Assembly: GCA_045132055.1 (NCBI GenBank) | Contig: JBGURP010000039.1 | Coordinates: forward strand, 124,001 to 188,000 | Reading direction: 5' to 3' | DNA: 64,000 bases | Origin: F23-D06 sp045132055 | GTDB lineage: Bacteria > Bacteroidota > Bacteroidia > Bacteroidales > WCHB1-69 | Part shown: one piece after another, positions 17,628-25,199 of the stretch | Numbering within the stretch: the first letter of the stretch is position 1 | How the letters are laid out: the number at the start of each line of letters is the position of its first letter | The notes under the pieces: model-generated | Database searches by the model: none | Seen by the model: only the letters and a program-made list of their open reading frames with translations | Told to the model about the DNA's origin: nothing | Position numbers and translations under genes: made by a program

Positions 17628-18273
17628 CCCAGAGGGTGGAACGGCATCCACCACGGAAACGGGTACGGTAGCCGTATCATTTTCCGATAAGCCGCAAATC
17701 TCCAATCAGTCGTTCAAGTATCCGGGGACACCTCCCATACAGAAGATCCCGTCCATACAGGCAGTGTTGGAGACCCCGAGCGTGAAGCCGGTGAGCGAGC
17801 CGCCGAAGCAGGAGCTTGCACCGGAGTCGGCAACGACCCAAGAGGCTGTCAACGAGCCACAACCGGCAGCGACAGAAATGGCCGCCGAAGAAAAAGTTCA
17901 GGAACCCCAGGAAAAGGAACCTGAAGCTTTCGAGACGTGCTGGAAACAGCTCTTTGAAGAATTGTTTTCCAACAACCCGATGATTTACCACCCGTTGAAA
18001 GAGAAAATCCCCACGTTGGAGGATGGTGTGATCAAGGTTGAGGTGCTGAACGATTTCCAGAAAGACCAGTATGAGATGCGCAAGCGTGCGGTGCTGGAAT
18101 ACTGGCGCAACCATTTCACTACCAATGTGGATGACTTGGAGATTGTCGTCAATGAGAATATGGAAATGAAAAAGATCATCTATAGTTCAGAAGATAAGAT
18201 GAAGAATCTGGAGGAACAAAACCCCGAAATCCGGAATTTTCTCCAGGTGCTGAATTTCAGAGTGAAAGATTAA
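17578..18273 (+). CDS. dnaX: DnaX tau C-terminal region, in +1 frame relative to dnaX
   Basis: An open frame overlapping the end of dnaX by 50 bases and offset by +1. It encodes a low-complexity Pro/Glu/Ala linker (to about residue 115) followed by a folded part, with CWKQLFEELFSNNPMIYHPL, then YEMRKRAVLEYWRNHF and NPEIRNFLQVLNFRV, that matches the C-terminal end of Bacteroidota DnaX, which binds other holoenzyme parts. The ATG at 17578 lies inside dnaX and has no clear ribosome site; separate translation is possible, but a joined tau of about 590 residues made through a +1 shift, transcript slippage, or an assembly indel fits better. Nothing else in the overlap suggests a separate gene. Confidence 0.75.
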   Translation: MPITSIKRRGNRRSVNNPEGGTASTTETGTVAVSFSDKPQISNQSFKYPGTPPIQKIPSIQAVLETPSVKPVSEPPKQELAPESATTQEAVNEPQPAATEMAAEEKVQEPQEKEPEAFETCWKQLFEELFSNNPMIYHPLKEKIPTLEDGVIKVEVLNDFQKDQYEMRKRAVLEYWRNHFTTNVDDLEIVVNENMEMKKIIYSSEDKMKNLEEQNPEIRNFLQVLNFRVKD

Positions 18274-18300
18274 ATGAAAAACACATCAAAACATACTGTT

Positions 18301-20181
18301 ATGAAAAAGATTTTACTACTTGTCGCAATATTTTGTTCCATAATGCTCTCATACGGGCAAGCGTGGTTGGATAAGGCAGTGCCAGACGGACGTGTGGACA
18401 GCGTTTGGGCTGGTGAGGGCCTGCCTCAAGGCTTCACGGGCGAAGGGGTGATCATCGGTATCACCGACTGGGGCTTCGACTACACGCATCCGGTGTTTTA
18501 TGACACTAACATGATCCACTACCGCGTGCTTCGTGCGTGGGACCAGTACAAGAAATCGGGTCCTGCTCCGGCGGGTTATGACTATGGTACGGAATATGTG
18601 GGAGCAGAGGAGCTTCTGAATGCCCATTGCGATACTATCAACCCATACGATTACGGCTATCACGGAACACATTGTGCCTCCATCGCGGGCGGTGCAGGTG
18701 CCGGTACAGTCTATCGGGGCGTGGCTCCGGAGGCAGAATTCCTGTTCGCCTCCTTTGATATCACCGACCAAAATGTGATTGATGCCTGGAACTGGATGTA
18801 CGACGTGGCCCAGCAGGAAGGCAAGCGCCTCGTCATCAGCATGAGCTGGGGCGTCTATACGCTGGACAATATGGATGGCACAGGTGCTCTGGCCGACGAG
18901 GTGCGCCGCCTCTCTGACCTGGGTGTAGTATTTGTAACCTCTGCAGGCAACAACGGCGATGAGAATTTCCACGTGAAATACGACTTTTCACAGAACGCTG
19001 GAGATACCATGCGCACGTGTATGCAAACCCCATACTCCTATAACAATCTTTGGGGCTCATCCGTCACCATGACGAATTCTGCTAATAGTCCTTTCCAATT
19101 CTCCATGATGGTGATGGACAACTCTTACAACATCATCACATCCACCCCGTTTATTTCCACAGCAGCTGGCGATGTTACGCTAGACACGTTCATCGTGGTG
19201 AACAACGATACGTTGCCTTATCGCTATGAGGTTCGATCCACTAACGAGTATAACCAAGCACCAGCTGCCCGATTGATTGTGAAAAAAGACACACGCTACA
19301 AGTTCGGTCTGGCTGTGACAGCCGAGCAAGGTGTGTTCCATGCTTGGAATGTGATAGAACTCACCAAGGCTTGGGGCAACACGGGAGTCCCCTTTATGAA
19401 ACCGTCTTCTCATCCCGACTGGATTGCTGGTGACAACCAATATGGCATCAGCACGCCGGCAAACATCGACGAGATAATCACGGTGGCAGCTCACCAAGCC
19501 ATGTACACTTACGGCGCAGGATATACCAATGGCGGCAATATTGCCGACTTTTCCAGCGCGGGCCCAGGTATGGGCAATGTGCTGAAGCCTGAAATTTCGG
19601 CCCCGGGCAAGAGTGTTGTATCTGCAATTTCTTCATATACAAATTCTTATAGTGGTAGCTATGTGGCGACTATCGATTTTAACGGGCGCGACTATAAGTT
19701 CGCCTCTCTGTCAGGTACCTCCATGTCATGCCCGTTTGTGGCAGGCGTGGTGGCTCTGATTTTGCAAGCCAACCCCTATCTGTCAGTAGCCCAAGTGCGT
19801 GAAATCATTGATGAAACTGCTTATGCTGACAAATACACCGTGCAGCATGGAGCAAACCGTTTTGGATATGGCAAAATCAACGCCTATCAGGCGGTGCTCA
19901 GAGCGCTGAACACTGTGAGCGTGGAGGACTATACGGAAACGGCTGTCACCCAGTACACTGTCTTCCCCAACCCGACAGATGGACAGTGTTATGTGACCGT
20001 GAACAGTGATGCTACGCAGATTAATTATGCATTGTACGACCTGACTGGCAGGGTTATTGCTAAGAACCAAATGCTGCCGGGAGTCAATCATTTGGATATG
20101 CAATCATTGCCCTCCGGCTGTTACATTCTCCGCCTTACCGACGGCAATCAAATCGTAACGAAGAAAATCGTCAAACACTAA
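18301..20181 (+). CDS. Secreted subtilisin-like serine protease with T9SS type A tail
   Basis: 626 residues from this ATG; an in-frame ATG at 18274 directly abuts the tau stop and would add nine residues before the same signal peptide (MKKILLLVAIFCSIMLSYG). The S8 catalytic triad is visible: Asp in GITDWGFDYTHP, His in YHGTHCASIAGG, Ser in SLSGTSMSCPFVAGVVAL, plus the oxyanion Asn in VTSAGNNGDENF. A beta-sandwich insert divides His and Ser. The last 75 residues are a T9SS type A sorting domain (VFPNPTDGQCYV, LYDLTGRVI, LPSGCYILRLTDG, KKIVKH). Predicted to be secreted and anchored at the surface; substrate unknown. Confidence 0.93.
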   Translation: MKKILLLVAIFCSIMLSYGQAWLDKAVPDGRVDSVWAGEGLPQGFTGEGVIIGITDWGFDYTHPVFYDTNMIHYRVLRAWDQYKKSGPAPAGYDYGTEYVGAEELLNAHCDTINPYDYGYHGTHCASIAGGAGAGTVYRGVAPEAEFLFASFDITDQNVIDAWNWMYDVAQQEGKRLVISMSWGVYTLDNMDGTGALADEVRRLSDLGVVFVTSAGNNGDENFHVKYDFSQNAGDTMRTCMQTPYSYNNLWGSSVTMTNSANSPFQFSMMVMDNSYNIITSTPFISTAAGDVTLDTFIVVNNDTLPYRYEVRSTNEYNQAPAARLIVKKDTRYKFGLAVTAEQGVFHAWNVIELTKAWGNTGVPFMKPSSHPDWIAGDNQYGISTPANIDEIITVAAHQAMYTYGAGYTNGGNIADFSSAGPGMGNVLKPEISAPGKSVVSAISSYTNSYSGSYVATIDFNGRDYKFASLSGTSMSCPFVAGVVALILQANPYLSVAQVREIIDETAYADKYTVQHGANRFGYGKINAYQAVLRALNTVSVEDYTETAVTQYTVFPNPTDGQCYVTVNSDATQINYALYDLTGRVIAKNQMLPGVNHLDMQSLPSGCYILRLTDGNQIVTKKIVKH

Positions 20182-20189
20182 ATTGCAAC

Positions 20190-20331
20190 TCATACCCCAA
20201 CTCCTCACTCCTCACTCCTCACTGCTCACTCCTAACTGCTCACTCCTAACTGCTAACTCCTAACTGCTCACTCCTAACTGCTCACTCTAATCTCTAATCT
20301 CTAAACTATTAACTCTAAACTCTAAACTATC
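20190..20331 (+). repeat. Degenerate 7-8 base repeats (ACTCCTA / TAAACTC) before rsh
   Basis: About 18 imperfect copies of ACTCCT(A/C), then CTAACTGCT and finally TCTAAACT, filling the whole gap between the protease and rsh and ending four bases before the rsh ATG. The end of this tract is almost the same as the leader of the dipeptidase at 36597. No gene or other site was seen here. Confidence 0.7.
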
Positions 20332-20334
20332 ATC

Positions 20335-22446
20335 ATGTCCCCCCAACCCTACATCCCCGACGAGGCACTCGAAAACAAGACGATTGTGCGCAAGTATCGC
20401 GAGTTGCTGACCGTGCTCTATCATAAAACGAATGAGGAGCAGCGCAAGCAGATACGAAAGGCTTTCGTGCTGGCCACCAATGCGCACAATGGTGTGCGCC
20501 GCAAGAGTGGAGAGCCCTATATCTACCACCCGATTGCCGTGGCGATGATTTGCTGCCAGGAGATGAACTTGGGTACCACCTCCGTGGTCTGTGCCTTGCT
20601 GCACGATGTGGTGGAGGACACGGAATACACGCTGGAGGATATTCGGGATATGTTCGGCGATGTGGTGGCGGAGATTATTGACGGGTTGACAAAAATTGAA
20701 GATTTGGTGCTGGATGACAGAAGCAGCTCCATACAGGCAGAGAACTTCCGCAAGATTTTCCTCTCCATGTCCAAGGATGTCAGGGTAATCTTGATCAAGT
20801 TGGCAGACCGTTTGCACAATATGCGCACGCTGGAATCTATGCCGCCCGAGAAGCAGCTGAAGATTGCGTCCGAGACCTCCTATTTCTACGTCCCGTTTGC
20901 GCACCGTCTGGGTTTGTATTCCATCAAGAGCGAACTAGAGGATTATGCCATGCGCTATACGGACCCGGCCGACTATTATGCAATTGCCGAGCGGATGAAG
21001 GAGACCGAGGAGGAGCGTGCCGCCTTGATTGCCGACTTTGTAAAACCGATTCAGGAGACCTTGGAGGCCAACGGCATCCATGCGGAGGTGTCTTCCCGTA
21101 CCAAATCCATCTGCTCCATCCATCAGAAAATCTTGCGCAAGAAGGTGAACTTCGACGATATCTATGATATTTTTGCCGTGAGATTTGTCTTTGACAGCCC
21201 TGTGGATGAAGAATTTGAGATTTGTTGGAAGATTTACAAGATAGTCTGCCTGCTATACCAAACCAATCCCAAGCGTGATCGCAACTTCCTGACACATCCC
21301 AAAGCCAATGGGTATCAGTCGCTGCACGTCACCGCCATGAGCAAGGCCGGCAAGTGGGTGGAGGTGCAGATTCGCTCCAAACGCATGGACGAAATTGCGG
21401 AGAAGGGTCTGGCGGCTCACTACAAGTACAAGGAAGAGGGTGGCGACACGGTGGACACCAATGTCAACGACCGGCTGGAAGACTGGCTCCGGAAAACCCG
21501 CGAGATTCTCAGCAGTAAGGATGCTGATGCGTTGGATTTCCTGAACGAAGTGAAACTGAATCTCGGATTGAAAGAGGTGTATGTGTTCACGCCCAAGGGC
21601 GACATGAAAACGCTGCCCGCCGGCGCGAGCGTGCTGGACTTGGCGTATGCCTTGCACACCAACCTCGGCGACCACTGTATCGGGGCCAAGGTGAACTATA
21701 ACATTGTGCCCGTGGACAAGGTGCTGGAAAACGGCGATCAGGTGGAGATTATCACCTCTAAGAAGCAGACGCCCAAGGCAGAGTGGCTTAAGGTTGTGAG
21801 AACCCCAAAAGCACGTCGCAGCATACGGGAGCATTTGAAATCAGAGCAGATTGACAGTCCTGAATCGAAAAAGAAGTCCAAGGATAGCAACAAGGAATTG
21901 AAGGAGTTCCGCCAGAAAGTCTCCGAGGAGATTTCCAACAAGTCTCTTGACGAGTTGATTGACGAACAGTTGACCGCTACGCCGAACGTCTTCATGCTGG
22001 ATGAAAAATACGAAACCATCAAGTATGTCATTGCCACATGTTGCAACCCCATTCCCGGTGACCAGGTGGTGGGATTCCAAGTGTCGGACGACAAGATTGT
22101 GGTGCACCAGACCAACTGCCCATACGCCATCGAGCAGATGTCCAAGTTCGGCAACCGTATTATCAAGACCAAATGGCGCAAGGGCCAGCATATCGCTTTC
22201 TTGTCGGGTATCCGCATCTCAGGCTTCGACCGCAAGGGTATGATCAAGGAAATCATCGATATTGTTTCTTCCCAGATGGACTTGAACATTCGTTCCTTGA
22301 ATATCGAGACAAAGAATAATGTGTTCAACGGCACGCTGATGTTATACATACAGAGTGTCCGCGCTCTGACAGACCTTATCCAATCCCTGCAGAAGATTGA
22401 CCAGATTGAGAAAGTGGAAAGGATAGGATATTATGACATTAATTGA
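20335..22446 (+). CDS. relA/spoT: Bifunctional (p)ppGpp synthetase/hydrolase (Rsh)
   Basis: 703 residues. HD hydrolase domain (about 45-200) with intact HNGVRRKSGEPYIYHP and LLHDVVEDTEY; synthetase domain (about 240-370) with YDIFAVRFVFDSP, HPKANGYQSLHVTA and WVEVQIRSKRMDEIAEKGLA; TGS domain (about 415-475) beginning VYVFTPKGDMKTLPAGAS; C-terminal helical and ACT domains (from about 620). Both active sites look complete, so it should make and break the stringent-response alarmone. Preceded directly by the repeat tract. Confidence 0.96.
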   Translation: MSPQPYIPDEALENKTIVRKYRELLTVLYHKTNEEQRKQIRKAFVLATNAHNGVRRKSGEPYIYHPIAVAMICCQEMNLGTTSVVCALLHDVVEDTEYTLEDIRDMFGDVVAEIIDGLTKIEDLVLDDRSSSIQAENFRKIFLSMSKDVRVILIKLADRLHNMRTLESMPPEKQLKIASETSYFYVPFAHRLGLYSIKSELEDYAMRYTDPADYYAIAERMKETEEERAALIADFVKPIQETLEANGIHAEVSSRTKSICSIHQKILRKKVNFDDIYDIFAVRFVFDSPVDEEFEICWKIYKIVCLLYQTNPKRDRNFLTHPKANGYQSLHVTAMSKAGKWVEVQIRSKRMDEIAEKGLAAHYKYKEEGGDTVDTNVNDRLEDWLRKTREILSSKDADALDFLNEVKLNLGLKEVYVFTPKGDMKTLPAGASVLDLAYALHTNLGDHCIGAKVNYNIVPVDKVLENGDQVEIITSKKQTPKAEWLKVVRTPKARRSIREHLKSEQIDSPESKKKSKDSNKELKEFRQKVSEEISNKSLDELIDEQLTATPNVFMLDEKYETIKYVIATCCNPIPGDQVVGFQVSDDKIVVHQTNCPYAIEQMSKFGNRIIKTKWRKGQHIAFLSGIRISGFDRKGMIKEIIDIVSSQMDLNIRSLNIETKNNVFNGTLMLYIQSVRALTDLIQSLQKIDQIEKVERIGYYDIN

Positions 22447-22485
22447 GAATTAAGGATTAAATATTAACCCCAAAAACCTAATGAT

Positions 22486-22716
22486 ATGAAAGCTTCAGAA
22501 ATTTTCGCATTTGTCGCAGGTGCGGCAGCCGCTACAGGAATCACCCTTCTTTTTACGACAGAAAAGGGTAAGAATCTCCGTGAAGAAGTGAAAAAGAACC
22601 TCACCAAAGAGGAGATTGACAAGTTGATTGAGAAACTGAAACGCCAGCGTGCAGATGCTCCTACGGAGGCAGAGATGGCCGAAGAGGATGTTTTCGAAGA
22701 CGATGGCCAAGAATAA
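22486..22716 (+). CDS. YtxH-like small membrane protein
   Basis: 76 residues; one membrane helix (about 5-25, IFAFVAGAAAATGITLLFTT), the YtxH-typical EKGKNLREEVKKNL, then an acidic tail. First of three co-directional genes with 6-base and overlapping joints. YtxH-type genes are often stress-induced envelope genes; the actual role is unknown. Confidence 0.75.
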   Translation: MKASEIFAFVAGAAAATGITLLFTTEKGKNLREEVKKNLTKEEIDKLIEKLKRQRADAPTEAEMAEEDVFEDDGQE

Positions 22717-22722
22717 ACGGAT

Positions 22723-23121
22723 ATGGATTTGCTGAAAAGGATTTTCGGGCGGTCGGAGCGCAACGAGCGTACCATCGATGATTTGAAGGTGTACCTCTCC
22801 CAGCGTTACGACCTCCTGAAACTGGAATTGTTGGGAAAATCATCGCAGATACTGTCGGTGATTTTTTCCATGCTCATTGTGCTGGTGTGTGCCCTGGCGG
22901 TGTTGATTTACCTGTCGTCGGCCCTCATCAGCTGGCTTACCATCGCCCTGAATGCAGGATGGGCTTACCTCATTGTGTGTGGCCTTTTTATCCTGATCAT
23001 CATTTTTGTTTTGATGTACAAGGACAAGCTGTTCGTCAAACCGCTGATTCGCAAGTTCAGCCGGATTTTGTATGGCGGTAATGACGATGAAGCAGAAGAG
23101 AAAGGAGGTGACCATGAGTAA
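22723..23121 (+). CDS. Phage-holin-like (DUF1469-type) membrane protein
   Basis: 132 residues: a cytoplasmic amphipathic start, then two close membrane helices (about 45-70 and 78-100: LIVLVCALAVLIYLSSALIS and YLIVCGLFILIIIFVLM) and a charged tail. This fits the Phage_holin_3_6/DUF1469 group, which in spite of its name is a chromosomal envelope family. No phage genes are near. Overlaps the next gene by eight bases. Confidence 0.7.
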   Translation: MDLLKRIFGRSERNERTIDDLKVYLSQRYDLLKLELLGKSSQILSVIFSMLIVLVCALAVLIYLSSALISWLTIALNAGWAYLIVCGLFILIIIFVLMYKDKLFVKPLIRKFSRILYGGNDDEAEEKGGDHE

Positions 23122-23461
23122 AAGTCCATTTGAAAACTTGCAGCAAATTGAGGCTCGCAAGCAACAGCTGCGTCAGCAGATAGAACGCCAGGAAGAGAAG
23201 CTTGGAAAGGATTTCGATCTCTATAAGGATGATACGGAAACCTTAAAGAAGTTCTGGTCCGGCGTGAAGGGCGTTCGCCGTTTTGGTCAAAACTTCAGCC
23301 TGTCGGGAGTCTCACAGGCGGTGCAGACAGTTCGTGCCCTGCCCATCGGCAAAGCTGCCAAGACATCTGGCGGCAAGTCGGGATGGCTCGCGGCCTTCGC
23401 TCTCGGGGCTGAGGTGGTGGGTTGGATTGTGAAGCGTCGTCGGAACAAGAAGGTTGATTGA
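23114..23461 (+). CDS. Hypothetical protein of the YtxH/holin-like cassette
   Basis: 115 residues starting MSKSPFENLQQIEARKQQLR. The start is supported by an unusually strong ribosome site for this phylum, AAAGGAGGTGACC just before the ATG, placed inside the end of the upstream gene. A charged helical N-terminal half is followed by a Gly/Ala-rich weak membrane helix (about 87-107, GWLAAFALGAEVVGWIV) and a basic tail RRRNKK. Function unknown. Confidence 0.65.
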   Translation: MSKSPFENLQQIEARKQQLRQQIERQEEKLGKDFDLYKDDTETLKKFWSGVKGVRRFGQNFSLSGVSQAVQTVRALPIGKAAKTSGGKSGWLAAFALGAEVVGWIVKRRRNKKVD

Positions 23462-23469
23462 AAAAAGTG

Positions 23470-23477
23470 TACTTTTG
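23470..23477 (+). promoter_or_regulatory. TAnnTTTG promoter element for fba
   Basis: Reads GTGTACTTTTGCAGG, 47 bases before the fba ATG. Confidence 0.7.
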
Positions 23478-23523
23478 CAGGTATCATTTCGAGTAATAAT
23501 ATTAACTAAACAACATAAACATC

Positions 23524-24603
23524 ATGTCAGAAAAAATTTTATCAAAAGTGAAACCCGGTGTGGTTTATGGAAAAGATTTGCAGGAGATTTTCCGCATTGC
23601 CAAGGAGAATAAGTTCGCGCTTCCCGCTGTCAATGTGGTGGGTACCGACTCAATCAATGCCGTGATGGAAGCCGCCAAGGCGGTGAACTCTCCGGTTATG
23701 ATCCAGTTTTCCAATGGCGGTGGCGTGTTTTGCGCTGGCAAATCGCTGAGCAATGACGGCCAGCAGGCTGCCATCCAAGGTTGTATCTCCGGTGCTATGC
23801 ACATCCATCGTATGGCTGAGATGTACGGCGTGCCCGTGGTGGTACACACCGACCATGCTGCCAAGAAACTGCTCCCTTGGATTGACGGTCTTTTGGACGA
23901 GGGCGAGAAATTCTACGCAGCCAACGGAAAACCGCTCTTCAGCTCCCACATGCTTGACCTCTCCGAGGAACCGCTGAAAGAGAATATCGAGATTTGCAAG
24001 AAATATCTGGCCCGTATGGCCAAGCTGGAGATGACCCTCGAAATTGAATTGGGCATCACCGGCGGCGAAGAGGATGGCGTTGATAACACCGGCATCGACA
24101 GTGCACGTCTTTACACACAACCCGAGGATGTGGCTTACGCTTATGAAGAACTGAGCAAGATCAGTCCGAATTTCACCATTGCTGCTTCCTTCGGCAATGT
24201 GCACGGTGTGTATAAACCCGGCAACGTGAAGTTGGAGCCCATTATCCTGCACAATTCCCAGGAGTATATCCAGAAGAAATTCAATACACAGCCGAATCCG
24301 GTGAATTTCGTATTCCATGGTGGTTCAGGCTCTGAACCTGCCAAGATCAAGGAAGCCATCAGCTACGGCGTCATCAAGATGAACATTGACACTGATACGC
24401 AGTGGGCATTCTGGGAAGGTGTGATGAACTACTACAAGAAGAATGAAGCTTATCTGCAATCGCAGATTGGAAATCCTGAAGGCGACGACAAACCCAACAA
24501 GAAGTACTACGACCCGCGTCAGGTTTTGCGCGAGGGCGAGAAGTCCATGGTTGAGCGTCTGAAAGTGGCTTTCAGCGATTTGAACTGCATCGACAGATTG
24601 TAG
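23524..24603 (+). CDS. fba: Class II fructose-bisphosphate aldolase
   Basis: 359 residues, class IIA length. Zinc ligand and catalytic region VVVHTDHAAKKLLPWIDGLL, the loop GITGGEEDGVDNTG, and the phosphate/zinc site FVFHGGSGSEPAKIKEAI with MNIDTDTQWAFWEGV. It splits fructose 1,6-bisphosphate in glycolysis and joins it in gluconeogenesis. Single gene with own promoter and terminator. Confidence 0.97.
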   Translation: MSEKILSKVKPGVVYGKDLQEIFRIAKENKFALPAVNVVGTDSINAVMEAAKAVNSPVMIQFSNGGGVFCAGKSLSNDGQQAAIQGCISGAMHIHRMAEMYGVPVVVHTDHAAKKLLPWIDGLLDEGEKFYAANGKPLFSSHMLDLSEEPLKENIEICKKYLARMAKLEMTLEIELGITGGEEDGVDNTGIDSARLYTQPEDVAYAYEELSKISPNFTIAASFGNVHGVYKPGNVKLEPIILHNSQEYIQKKFNTQPNPVNFVFHGGSGSEPAKIKEAISYGVIKMNIDTDTQWAFWEGVMNYYKKNEAYLQSQIGNPEGDDKPNKKYYDPRQVLREGEKSMVERLKVAFSDLNCIDRL

Positions 24604-24635
24604 TTTTTGCCAAAGATTTTAGGCTCAGTAAGAAC

Positions 24636-24666
24636 AAGGCCGTGACATTTGTCACGGCCTTTTGTT
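24636..24666 (+). terminator. Intrinsic terminator of fba
   Basis: AAGGCCGTGAC, loop ATTT, GTCACGGCCTT, then TTGTTG. Starts 33 bases past the fba stop; it also lies past the nrdG stop on the other strand. Confidence 0.85.
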
Positions 24667-24708
24667 GTTCAGTATGGCTATAAGAGAAATTGTCAGGTAA
24701 ACGAAATC

Positions 24709-25158
24709 TTATTTCCAGAACCTCTCGGTGATGTCCTTCCAACCATCTTGTGTGCGCTGATATAGCCTCTGGTTGGTGGTACGCTTTTTCAGGCTGCCCT
24801 TGTCGGCCATGTAAGGTCCTAATTTCACAAAGTCGAATAGAGCAGGATGTGGCGGCATGTCATTACGTCCCGAGTACCAGCCGATTTTCAAATTGCTATG
24901 CTCACGAACGTATGCTGCCAAGCGTTCCAGCTCGGCCACATCGCGGTCGCCGCCCATGAAGCAGAAGCATGTGATGTCATCACCATATTTGGCTAATAAA
25001 GTGTCGATTGCGGACGTGTTCAATTCCTCGCCTGTGTCCTGCTGCAAGTGCGGGCTATGGCAGCCTTCGCACCCATTCGGACAATGCGTGATGTTCACTG
25101 CAAGGGTTACCTCATCGGGAACCTCCTGGAAAACGATGTCGTAATTGTGGAATTTCAT
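24709..25158 (-). CDS. nrdG: Anaerobic ribonucleotide reductase activating enzyme (radical SAM)
   Basis: 149 residues with the radical-SAM cysteine motif CPNGCEGCHSPHLQ and the glycine-rich CFCFMGGDRDVAELERLA. NrdG reduces S-adenosylmethionine to form the glycyl radical on NrdD. It lies 41 bases behind nrdD; the gap holds a 26-base palindrome. Confidence 0.93.
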   Translation of the reverse strand: MKFHNYDIVFQEVPDEVTLAVNITHCPNGCEGCHSPHLQQDTGEELNTSAIDTLLAKYGDDITCFCFMGGDRDVAELERLAAYVREHSNLKIGWYSGRNDMPPHPALFDFVKLGPYMADKGSLKKRTTNQRLYQRTQDGWKDITERFWK

Positions 25159-25171
25159 GGGATAAAACCAA

Positions 25172-25197
25172 TGTAGGGACGTATCTACGTCCCTACA
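25172..25197. repeat. 26-bp palindrome between nrdD and nrdG
   Basis: TGTAGGGACGTA, TC, TACGTCCCTACA: a perfect 12-bp inverted repeat. Its outer part (TGTAnnGACG...CGTCnnTACA) is shared with the palindrome at 46588-46615 before mutL. Confidence 0.75.
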
Positions 25198-25199
25198 TA

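Noticed and set aside
17590..17628. E. coli-style -1 frameshift at the A5G site of dnaX
   Set aside because: Reading in the -1 frame from AAAAAG meets a stop after seven sense codons and never reaches the tau region; only a +1 change does.
20190..20331. Repeat tract considered as a CRISPR array
   Set aside because: Units are only 7-8 bases, imperfect and directly joined, with no spacers of 25-40 bases and no cas genes nearby.
22723..23121. Holin-like protein taken as sign of a prophage
   Set aside because: No lysin, capsid, terminase or integrase gene nearby; the family is common on chromosomes.
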